Shown here: one piece after another, positions 37,412 through 44,548 of the stretch
How the letters are laid out: each line of letters starts with the position of its first letter
Numbering within the stretch: the first letter of the stretch is position 1
Assembly (NCBI RefSeq): GCF_039962115.1
Contig: NZ_JAMPKJ010000016.1
Location: 35,040-99,039 of the forward strand
From: Funiculus sociatus GB2-C1
Lineage (GTDB): Bacteria > Cyanobacteriota > Cyanobacteriia > Cyanobacteriales > FACHB-T130
Length of the DNA stretch: 64,000 nt
Direction of reading: 5' to 3'
Program-made: the position numbers and the translations under genes
The notes under the pieces: model-generated
Database searches by the model: none
Seen by the model: the letters and a program-made list of their open reading frames with translations, nothing else
What the model was told of the DNA's origin: nothing

Positions 37412-37702
37412 ATGACAAAAAACTTAGGCTTAAGTACACCAGGTGAGCATTTCATCAGTAAGTTTAGCAAGCACCATAGCCCTAACTGAACAGATGCACT
37501 GGCTATGATCAAAGACCAGGCGCAACAACCAGCCCCGAAAAGCCTTAGCCAGTTTTCCAAACAAGAACCAGTCAGCATGATCGTGGAGCAAGCCGGGGCG
37601 CTGTGTCAGCTACACAAAATGCTCGATGGCCTCAGATAACATATCGAGCGCCTCAAAGTAAGTAAAGATTCACAAAGCAAGAAACCCTCAAAACGTCGAT
37701 AG
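37412..37702 (+). pseudogene. Stop-riddled relic, probably of a transposase N-terminus
   Basis: A continuous plus frame of 96 codons from ATG 37412 to TAG 37700-37702 is broken only by TGA (37487-37489) and TAA (37637-37639). Its middle part (SMIVEQAGALCQLHKMLDGL) and end (HIERLKVSKDSQSKKPSKRR) resemble the helical N-terminus of IS66/ISKra4-type transposases, which end in a KDSxNSSKPPSxR motif. The family link is a weak inference. Nothing further of a transposase follows. Confidence 0.4.
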
Positions 37703-37786
37703 AGCGATCTATCTTCGTCTCTAGTTCCTCAATTTTAGACGTGAATTCTTACAATAATTGTATCCATTCTTGGCTTTAAAAATGTA

Positions 37787-38818
37787 TTAACTATTGCCTC
37801 CAGTTACTTCAGTATGCTTACGATGCCCGTTGTTTGTTGGATACACAGTGCTGGGCTTGAATAGTTGTCCCGATTGGATAATCGCAATAGCTATAGGTTC
37901 TAGAGCTTTTGTCCAGCTATTTCTTATTCGCTGCTGCTCTTCCGGGGTGGGGTTAGTGCTTAACCGTTGAATTTCAGCAAGGACAACTGCTGGTAGCTGC
38001 TCGTAGAAACTCATCGCCAGTTCACTACCTACCTGACTCAGCAACAGTTGCACTAAAGCAGAGCTGTTCATTACATCATTAGTAACACTACCAGTTGCAC
38101 CAGTCGCAGGGGGCGGATCTAAAGATTGGGGGATAGAATCAACGGGAGATACAGGGGGTTTAACAACAGGCTCAGCAGCAGCTTTAAGTGTGTTGCTGGC
38201 ATCTTCAATAGTAGGTTGAACACCCGCAGAACCTTTAAGCGTATCCCAAGGATCTTCAATAGTAGGTTGAACACCCGCAGCAGCAGCTTTAAGTGTGTTG
38301 TTGGCATCTTCAATAGTAGGTTGAACACCCGCAGCAGCACCTTTAAATGTGTTGCTGGCATCTTCAATAGCAGGTTGAACACCCGTAGCACTTTGAAGCG
38401 TATCCCAGGGATATTCAATAGTAGGTTGAACACCCACAGCAGCACCTTTAAGTGTGTCCATTGCACCTTCAATAGTAGGTGAAACACTCGCAGTAGCACC
38501 TTTTATTACTAAATCCGTTACACCTTCAACAATTGCTTTAAGACCCTCACCTACGCCTTTACCAGTAAACGCCGCAGCTGCCGCGCTGACAACAGCACCA
38601 AAGGTTGCTCCAGCTAAAGCAGCATTGGCGACACGCCTACGAGTGCCTGTTGGCTGAATGCCGGACTCTTCGGGAGCCGCGTCAGTATCTTCGTTCGCTC
38701 CATCTAAGGTAGTATCAGCGCCATCGATGCCAGTTTCTGCTGGAGGAATGCTGGACTGTGCCGGAATCCGTCCAGTATTTTCGTCATGCCGATCAAAAGG
38801 CTGGTTGCTCTGTGTCAT
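37787..38818 (-). CDS. Repeat protein with glycine-zipper helix (17/18-mer GVQPTIED repeats)
   Basis: 343 residues from ATG 38818, which has GGAGACGG upstream; the frame extends 27 codons further without a site. Order: acidic N-terminus (about 1-60), a hydrophobic glycine-rich helix (AALAGATFGAVVSAAAAAFTG), an amphipathic helix (KAIVEGVTDLVIKGA), then six tandem 17-18-residue repeats (GVQPTIEDASNTLKAAA), a Pro-rich linker and a C-terminal helical domain (SSALVQLLLSQVGSELAMSF ... EEQQRIRNSWTKALEPI). The repeat is near identical at DNA level. It is divergent from two genes that share the glycine helix. Function is unknown; see the cluster finding. Confidence 0.78.
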   Translation of the reverse strand: MTQSNQPFDRHDENTGRIPAQSSIPPAETGIDGADTTLDGANEDTDAAPEESGIQPTGTRRRVANAALAGATFGAVVSAAAAAFTGKGVGEGLKAIVEGVTDLVIKGATASVSPTIEGAMDTLKGAAVGVQPTIEYPWDTLQSATGVQPAIEDASNTFKGAAAGVQPTIEDANNTLKAAAAGVQPTIEDPWDTLKGSAGVQPTIEDASNTLKAAAEPVVKPPVSPVDSIPQSLDPPPATGATGSVTNDVMNSSALVQLLLSQVGSELAMSFYEQLPAVVLAEIQRLSTNPTPEEQQRIRNSWTKALEPIAIAIIQSGQLFKPSTVYPTNNGHRKHTEVTGGNS

Positions 38819-39104
38819 AATGCCCGTCTCCTGCCTACCAAAACGGCTTAGCGATCTAAATGTCGCCGCTATCGCCAATTTAGCGACGCACGTATACACT
38901 TACACCGACCTCAAGAGAGACATTACTAAACATCTACCCAGGTATACCCATATACGATGATTGGGACTAAAAATCTACAACTACAGATGTACTATATGTC
39001 TGCCTTTAGCTCAGTTAAGTCTTTATTGAGGCTCGTTAAAGTTGCAAGTGATGACAAGCTACGCCAAAACAAAATTTAGCTGCTTGGGAACAAAGGAGAC
39101 AATA
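38819..39104. promoter_or_regulatory. Divergent promoter region of the repeat-protein cluster
   Basis: 286 bases between the two divergent starts. Both starts have an almost identical ribosome-binding site: CAGGAGACGGGCATT-ATGA on the minus strand and AAAGGAGACAATA-ATGA on the plus strand. No operator can be named. Confidence 0.45.
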
Positions 39105-40073
39105 ATGACTAATAACATACAATTCGATAAACGTGACGACCAAGTTGCTAGCGCCACTGCTCAACCCTACGTTCGTACAGAAGAGACAACCATAAGTACT
39201 GGGATAGCTAGAGAAGACAATAGTCCTACCATTACGCCTCAACCCGTTGCTCGGCAACAATCCAGCAGCATGAATGTTGGGCAACAATCCAGCAGTATGA
39301 ATGTTGGGCAACAATCCAGCAGTATGAATCCAGGCTTATCTAGAGCGCTGATGGGAGGACTCATCGGTGCTACATTAGGCACATTAGCTGGTCTTTTGGC
39401 TGGTAGGAGAACATCTGAAGGTGTTAAACACGCTGCTAAAGGTGTAGGCGACGCGACAAAGACTGTAGCTGATGGTGTTGGTCAGACAGCCAAAGGTGTA
39501 GGCTACGCAGCAAAGACTGTAGCTGATGGTGTTGGTCAGACAGCAAAGACTGTAGCTGGCGGTGTTGGCGATGCAGCAAAGACTGTAGCTGGCGGTGTTG
39601 GTCAGACAGCCAAAGGTGTTGGCGAGGCAGTCAAGAGTGTAGCTGAGGGTGTTAACTACGCTGTAGTAGGCACATTACAAGATACTGCTGAAGGTGTTAA
39701 CCACGCTGTCGTAGGTGCATTGGATGCAGTAAAAGGTGCATCTTCAGATGCCAAGCAAGCTGTAGCAGGTGCAGCGGATCAGGTAAAGGATACAACTGAG
39801 GATGCCAAGCAATCTGTAATAGGTGCATTGGACTCAGTTCAGGATACAGCTGAGGATATCAAGCCATCTTACGATCAGAACCTTAAGGTAGCGATAGAAC
39901 GCCCGGTTGCAAATACATCGCAGGTTGCGATGACTGGTAACATCGGCATGGAAAGGGAAATTGATATGCAAACGGCATACATTTCCGGCCCCCAGGAGGA
40001 AGATGTTGCAACCTATCTCCAAGAAGGAGAAGTTCCGGCAATACAGCCTTATGAAGATACTGCTGACATTTAG
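39105..40073 (+). CDS. LEA-like 11-mer repeat protein with glycine-zipper helix
   Basis: 322 residues from ATG 39105 (site AAAGGAGAC). Order: polar N-terminus, three 9-residue repeats (QQSSSMNVG), a glycine-zipper hydrophobic helix (LMGGLIGATLGTLAGLLAG), a positive end (RRTSEG), then about fourteen 11-mer units such as AKTVADGVGQT and AEGVNHAVVGA, much as in group 3 LEA proteins (Ala/Lys/Gly-rich amphipathic rods), and an acidic C-terminus. The unit KTVADGVGQTA repeats nearly unchanged at DNA level, so the array has expanded recently. A role in drying or osmotic protection at a membrane is an inference. Similar helix and plan to the two neighbours. Confidence 0.8.
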   Translation: MTNNIQFDKRDDQVASATAQPYVRTEETTISTGIAREDNSPTITPQPVARQQSSSMNVGQQSSSMNVGQQSSSMNPGLSRALMGGLIGATLGTLAGLLAGRRTSEGVKHAAKGVGDATKTVADGVGQTAKGVGYAAKTVADGVGQTAKTVAGGVGDAAKTVAGGVGQTAKGVGEAVKSVAEGVNYAVVGTLQDTAEGVNHAVVGALDAVKGASSDAKQAVAGAADQVKDTTEDAKQSVIGALDSVQDTAEDIKPSYDQNLKVAIERPVANTSQVAMTGNIGMEREIDMQTAYISGPQEEDVATYLQEGEVPAIQPYEDTADI

Positions 40074-40114
40074 AAGCAATTTTTGATGACTGGGAATGGA
40101 TAATGGGATTAGGA

Positions 40115-40156
40115 GTTAGGAGTTAATAACTCATAAATTCATAACTCCTAACTTTT
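40115..40156 (+). terminator. Terminator after the first LEA-like gene
   Basis: GTTAGGAGTT (40115-40124) pairs with AACTCCTAAC (40143-40152), followed by TTTT. Confidence 0.5.
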
Positions 40157-40276
40157 CTCTATTTACTCTTACCCATGTAAAGCCGAAAAACCGCAATTTC
40201 TTGGGTTGAGCCTAACCGTTCCCTAACTATTCTTTTGGATTTGTTTGGTAACTAGATATTGCTTTTTGCTTATCTA

Positions 40277-40381
40277 ATACCAATTTACTTTTGGAAGGCT
40301 ACACATTTGATACCCCTAACCCCCTTTTAAAGGTGGGCTAACAAAAGCGATTAGTGTAGTGGCAAAAAAGTTGAACGGTAT
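40277..40381. mobile_element. MITE-like element upstream of the second LEA-like gene
   Basis: About 105 bases with imperfect terminal inverted repeats (ATACC..TT..ACTTTT.....CTACAC at both ends, about 18 of 28 positions matching). It lacks coding capacity and ends about 50 bases before the next start codon, so it could add or move a promoter. The inside is the common CCCCTAACCCCC type. Confidence 0.45.
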
Positions 40382-40431
40382 AAGCAAACGGCTATTCATC
40401 AGTTTTATTTAGTAGGAAGGAGACGATTTTT

Positions 40432-41037
40432 ATGATTGAGAGCAACGAATTTTTGGATGAAGATGAAATATTTGTTGAGCAAATTCCGCATGAATATGAT
40501 GCTCCTTCAGCAGGCACAGGCATGAATAATGCGTTCACTAAAATAGCGATTGGAGCATTCATTGGTGCTACGGTGGGTGCAATAGCTGGCGCTTTGGCTA
40601 ATAAGGGTTCTGTTGATAGGGTTAATCAGACTGTAAAAAGTGCAGGAAACGCAGTCAAAAATGCCGCTGAAGGTGTTAACCAAACTGTAAGAAGCGTAGG
40701 TGACGGGGTAAAGAACGTAGCTGTCAACGTTAATGACACAGTAATAGATGTAGGGGACAAAGTTAAGGGTGTAACCCAGGATGTTAATTACACTGTAAAA
40801 GATACGCTTAACACAGTTAAGGGTACCGCAGAGAATGTTAACGAAACTGTAAAAGGTACAGTGGATGTACTTAAAGATGCAGCTGAGAATGTTAACGAGA
40901 ATGTAAGAACCACGGGAGAAGCATTGAAGGGTTCATCTGAGGATGTCACACCATCTAGTAGTCAGATTGTTAAGGGATCTGATAAGCAGATAAAATACAT
41001 TTTAGTGCCAGTCGAAAGTGAAGGTAATGCTGGATAA
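40432..41037 (+). CDS. LEA-like 11-mer repeat protein with glycine-zipper helix (shorter paralogue)
   Basis: 201 residues from ATG 40432 with GGAAGGAGACG upstream, again the site shared with the neighbours. An acidic N-terminus (EFLDEDEIFVEQ) is followed by a glycine-zipper helix (IAIGAFIGATVGAIAGALANKG) and about ten 11-mers (NQTVKSAGNAV, NETVKGTVDVL) rich in Asn, Val, Lys and Asp, then a short C-terminal tail. The helix aligns with that of the gene before it at GATxGAxAG. It is not a copy at DNA level, so the two diverged long ago. Same transcript direction, 358 bases apart. Confidence 0.8.
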   Translation: MIESNEFLDEDEIFVEQIPHEYDAPSAGTGMNNAFTKIAIGAFIGATVGAIAGALANKGSVDRVNQTVKSAGNAVKNAAEGVNQTVRSVGDGVKNVAVNVNDTVIDVGDKVKGVTQDVNYTVKDTLNTVKGTAENVNETVKGTVDVLKDAAENVNENVRTTGEALKGSSEDVTPSSSQIVKGSDKQIKYILVPVESEGNAG

Positions 41038-41135
41038 AGCAAACTTCTATGAAAGGGACGTTTAGGAACAAATCCGTGGCATTATTGTGTTTGAACTAGT
41101 ACAAAGTTTTGTTGTTAGAACAAAATTGAATTAGT

Positions 41136-41174
41136 AGCGATCGCTTTCTAGAAAAAAGAAGCGATCGCTTTTAT
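41136..41174 (+). terminator. Terminator built of HIP1 sites
   Basis: AGCGATCGCTTTCT pairs with AGAAGCGATCGCT, followed by TTTATATATTT. Each arm carries a HIP1 octamer. Confidence 0.5.
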
Positions 41175-41226
41175 ATATTTTTCAATATAAGTTTTCCTGT
41201 TGTCATTATCAAATAACTTTGAATAT

Positions 41227-41550
41227 ATGACACAACAACAATCGAAGCGCCAAACACGACGCGGCAGAATATTCCCAGCACTCACTATATCTCCAGAAGA
41301 AAGAACCAAAAAAGAAGCCGATATCAAAGCGTTTTGCCAGCGTTGTCGTCCAATCTTTAAGCGGCTCCGGACTGAATTGATTAAAGACCGCTACAACCGG
41401 TTCATTGTCATTGAGCCGGAGAGTGAGCATTACTTTATCGCTCAATGTTCTGGCTGTGGGGTTGATTTGTCTAAGATTTTTGTAGTCATGGTTGCTGGTG
41501 AAAGAGCGCGAACTTCACAAAAGAGATCGTCTCTTGGGGAAATTGTTTAA
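41227..41550 (+). CDS. Hypothetical basic protein
   Basis: 107 residues from ATG 41227 (a TTG nine codons earlier is possible). Basic N-terminus (QQSKRQTRRGRIF), then EERTKKEADIKAFCQRCRPIFKRLRTELIKDRYNRFIVIEPESEHYFIA. The segment FIxIEPESxxYFIA is a pattern I recall from small cyanobacterial proteins of unknown function (usually xDPDSGDYFI). Two further Cys lie in CSGCG, but no zinc site is certain. No partner gene. Confidence 0.65.
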   Translation: MTQQQSKRQTRRGRIFPALTISPEERTKKEADIKAFCQRCRPIFKRLRTELIKDRYNRFIVIEPESEHYFIAQCSGCGVDLSKIFVVMVAGERARTSQKRSSLGEIV

Positions 41551-41570
41551 AAGCCTTTGCCTTCGATATA

Positions 41571-41658
41571 GCGGTTTTCGGTTGTGTGAGGTACAGTCTC
41601 AAGACTGGAAAGCTTGATAATACTGGATTTTGGTGTACCTCACTCGTATAAGAACCGC
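41571..41658. mobile_element. MITE with IS630-type ends (non-autonomous)
   Basis: 88 bases with about 29-base terminal inverted repeats (GCGGTTTTCGG...TGAGGTACA at the left; the right end inverted as GCGGTTCTTAT...TGAGGTACA). TA flanks both sides, the usual target of IS630 elements. The ends match the left end of the IS630 element at 63892. It codes for nothing. Confidence 0.8.
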
Positions 41659-41758
41659 TATAGTATTTTATTCGCTAGTTGAGCTGAGGTGAGGAGAATG
41701 GCTTCCGTAACCAGGGCTTATAGTGGAATTGGAAGTGTAAACGTTTGTATCAAATATA

Positions 41759-42202
41759 GTGACTTTCAATTGGCTTTCCTTGGTGCATCCTGTAGGCGGA
41801 GTGGCTGCGATCGCGCTAGCGGCTACTGCTGCAACTTATGGTTGGCGTTACCGCAATGCACGGCTGGGTAAAAGCGGTTTAGATGTGATGGAAACGTTCA
41901 ATCTCCAAAAAATTCACAAAAAAGTAGGGATTGGGTTTTTGGCGATCAGTATAGGTGTGTGGCTTTTGGGTTGGGTGACGACTGCGGAATTCACACTTGA
42001 TGACTTGCTTACTGGTTCCCCTCACAATTTGGTTGGATTGGCAGTTGTTATTTTAGTAATTACTAGCGCAACGGTAATATTGCGGTTTCGCCGCACTTCT
42101 TGGGCTAGCTCTGTGCATTTAACTCTGAATGGTTTAGTGCTATTGTTGCTAACGGTGCAACTGCTATCTGGATTAGGACTGGTAAATCAGTTGTTACCGT
42201 AG
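41759..42202 (+). CDS. DUF4079 membrane protein
   Basis: 147 residues from GTG 41759. Four predicted membrane helices: about 5-25, 55-75, 88-108 and 120-140. The opening LSLVHPVGGVAAIALAATAATYGWRYRNAR and KKVGIGFLAIS fit the DUF4079 family, found mainly in cyanobacteria, with conserved His residues (VHP, KIHKKVG, SPHNLVG, SVHLTLN) that might bind haem in the membrane. That is an inference from spacing of His on helices, as in cytochrome b561-like proteins. Confidence 0.82.
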   Translation: MTFNWLSLVHPVGGVAAIALAATAATYGWRYRNARLGKSGLDVMETFNLQKIHKKVGIGFLAISIGVWLLGWVTTAEFTLDDLLTGSPHNLVGLAVVILVITSATVILRFRRTSWASSVHLTLNGLVLLLLTVQLLSGLGLVNQLLP

Positions 42203-42247
42203 AATGATCGCTACAAAAGTGTTTGATTCGTAACCGCTGACACCCCA

Positions 42248-44431
42248 ATGCTGAATATTCCTCAACTACTGGCTCAAGAACTTTCCCTCAAGCCTTCTCA
42301 GGTGCAAAACGCTCTGGAACTCTTGGGTGAGGGGTCAACAATTCCTTTTATTGCACGTTACCGTAAAGAGCGCACTGGCGAGATGAATGAAGTTCAGCTG
42401 CGCGATTTATTTGATAGATATGCTTATTTGACTGAACTGGAGGAACGGAAAGCAGCAATTTTGGAAGCGATCGCATCCCAAGGTAAACTTACCGATGAGC
42501 TGAAAGCTCAAATCGAATCTTGTTTGCAGAAAACCGAACTTGAAGACCTTTACCTACCTTACCGAGCGAAGCGACGAACACGCGCCACGATTGCTAGGGA
42601 AAAGGGTTTAGAGCCATTTTCCGAGTTTATCAAGTCGTTGAACCTTCCCAATGCAAAGCCTGTCTCGCTGGTGGAAGCGGCGGCAGAGTATGTTTCTGAA
42701 GAAAAAGGAGTTAAAACTCCTGAAGATGCTCTTAAGGGTGCTGCTGACATTTTGGCAGAAGAAGTGTCAGAACGGGCAAACTTGCGATCGCATCTGCGAG
42801 AATATTTGCTGGAGGAAGGCGTTTTTGTCTCGCGCATCAAAGATGAACATCCCGAAGGTTCGACCAAATTTGAGATGTACCGAAACTATCAAATTCGGGT
42901 GACAAATATCGCGCCACATAATATGTTGGCACTGCTACGCGGAGAAACTGAAGGAGTTTTAAATTTAGAACTTTCCTTCGATGAAACCGTTGTCATGTCC
43001 TATCTGGAATCGCAGGAAATTAAAACGAAAATTCCTGCAATTCGAGACTTTTACCGAGCCATGCTCAAAGATGCGTTCAATCGCTTGATGAAAACTTCCC
43101 TAATTAGCGAAGTGCGTTCGGAAATTAAAGCTTACGCTGATGTTGAATCTATCACAACATTTGAAAGTAATCTGCGCGAGTTGCTGCTATCTCCTCCAGC
43201 AGGAATGAAACCGACATTAGCCATAGATCCAGGCTTTCGGACTGGGTGTAAAGTTTCTGTACTTTCAGAAACGGGAAAATTTTTGGAGTATCAAACTATT
43301 TTTCCACACCAAGCCGCCGCACAGCGCACTCAAGCTGCACAAGCTATCAAAAGAATGATTGAAAAGCACAATATTCAGTTGATAGCTATTGGCAACGGTA
43401 CAGCTGGAAGGGAGACAGACGAGTTTGTTTCGGAAGTTCTCAAAACGATGGATAGCAAACCAGTTAAAGTGATGGTGAATGAGTCGGGAGCGTCGATTTA
43501 CTCGGCTTCTGAGGTAGCGATCGCAGAGTTTCCCGAACTTGATCTTACCGTGCGCGGTGCCATCAGTATCGGTCGTCGCTTGCAAGATCCTTTAGCTGAA
43601 CTTGTTAAAATTGATCCTAAATCGATTGGTGTGGGACAGTATCAGCACGATGTAGACCAAAAATTGCTGAAGAAAAAGTTAGATGAAACGGTGGAAAGTT
43701 GCGTTAACTACGTCGGCGTAGATTTGAATACTGCCTCGAAGGAACTTCTAACTTTTGTTTCTGGGATGACACCAGTAGTGGCGAAAAATATCGTCAACTA
43801 TCGCAACGAAAATGGTGCATTTAAAAATCGGCGACAACTTTTGAAAGTGCCAAAATTGGGGCCAAAAGCATTTGAACAAGCGGCTGGGTTTTTGCGAATT
43901 CGTGCTGGCGACAACCCGTTAGACAATACAGCAGTGCATCCGGAAAGCTATAAACTGGTGGAAGCGATCGCTAAAGATTTAAATACTCCTTTAGATCAGA
44001 TAACGCAGATTGCAGCAAAGCTTAAGTCGATGAACCTGAAAAAATACGTCACAGAAACAGTTGGCGAACCAACTCTACGCGATATTATTAGCGAATTGGA
44101 AAAGCCCGGAAGAGATCCGAGAGAACAATTTAAGTATGCAACTTTCAAAGAAGGTGTCAAAGAAATCAAGGATCTCACTGTAGGTATGGAATTAGAAGGA
44201 ATTGTGACGAATGTAGCTAATTTCGGTGCCTTTGTTGATATTGGCGTTCATCAAGACGGTTTAGTGCATATTTCACAATTAGCAGATCGATTTGTTGACG
44301 ATCCTAAGAAAATTGTCAAAGTTGGACAAGTTGTGAAAGTGCGAGTGCTAGAAGTCAATGAGAAATTGAAGCGAATTAGCCTGTCAATGAAATCAGCAGG
44401 TTCCGCAAATAGCGGACGTGGTGGGAGATAG
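42248..44431 (+). CDS. tex: Tex-family RNA-binding transcription accessory protein
   Basis: 727 residues, the normal length. Order: Tex_N helices (about 1-190: GSTIPFIARYRKERTGEMNEVQLR), YqgF-like RNase H fold (about 325-460: LAIDPGFRTGCKVSV), two helix-hairpin-helix units (about 490-565: TASKELLTFVSGMTPVVAKNIVNYR), and a C-terminal S1 RNA-binding domain (about 640-715: EGIVTNVANFGAFVDIGVHQDGLVHIS). It acts in the cytoplasm on RNA and transcription complexes. All domains intact. It starts 46 bases after the DUF4079 gene, so may be its operon partner. Confidence 0.95.
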   Translation: MLNIPQLLAQELSLKPSQVQNALELLGEGSTIPFIARYRKERTGEMNEVQLRDLFDRYAYLTELEERKAAILEAIASQGKLTDELKAQIESCLQKTELEDLYLPYRAKRRTRATIAREKGLEPFSEFIKSLNLPNAKPVSLVEAAAEYVSEEKGVKTPEDALKGAADILAEEVSERANLRSHLREYLLEEGVFVSRIKDEHPEGSTKFEMYRNYQIRVTNIAPHNMLALLRGETEGVLNLELSFDETVVMSYLESQEIKTKIPAIRDFYRAMLKDAFNRLMKTSLISEVRSEIKAYADVESITTFESNLRELLLSPPAGMKPTLAIDPGFRTGCKVSVLSETGKFLEYQTIFPHQAAAQRTQAAQAIKRMIEKHNIQLIAIGNGTAGRETDEFVSEVLKTMDSKPVKVMVNESGASIYSASEVAIAEFPELDLTVRGAISIGRRLQDPLAELVKIDPKSIGVGQYQHDVDQKLLKKKLDETVESCVNYVGVDLNTASKELLTFVSGMTPVVAKNIVNYRNENGAFKNRRQLLKVPKLGPKAFEQAAGFLRIRAGDNPLDNTAVHPESYKLVEAIAKDLNTPLDQITQIAAKLKSMNLKKYVTETVGEPTLRDIISELEKPGRDPREQFKYATFKEGVKEIKDLTVGMELEGIVTNVANFGAFVDIGVHQDGLVHISQLADRFVDDPKKIVKVGQVVKVRVLEVNEKLKRISLSMKSAGSANSGRGGR

Positions 44432-44441
44432 CCGTTTATTT

Positions 44442-44470
44442 CTTGTTCCCAGGCTCAGCCTGGGAATGCT
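44442..44470. repeat. REP-like palindrome
   Basis: TTGTTCCCAGGCT-CAGCCTGGGAATG, 11 bases after the tex stop codon. A possible terminator for tex. Confidence 0.7.
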
Positions 44471-44548
44471 ATTAGTAAGGCAGGAGCTTCACGTTAATAA
44501 GATTTCCTGCCAAAATTAAAAGGTGTTCCTACTTTTATCGGAATTGCT

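Noticed and set aside
38180..38480. Regular repeats that could suggest a CRISPR array
   Set aside because: The repeats and the parts between them are all in one coding frame and the spacing varies by protein repeat; there are no unique spacers or Cas genes.
38119..38499. Overlapping frames on both strands of the repeat gene, up to 126 codons
   Set aside because: They are by-products of the repeated DNA in the real minus-strand gene; repeat length being a multiple of three keeps several frames open.
39430..39640. Regular repeats that could suggest a CRISPR array
   Set aside because: Direct coding repeats of 33 bases with no unique spacers.
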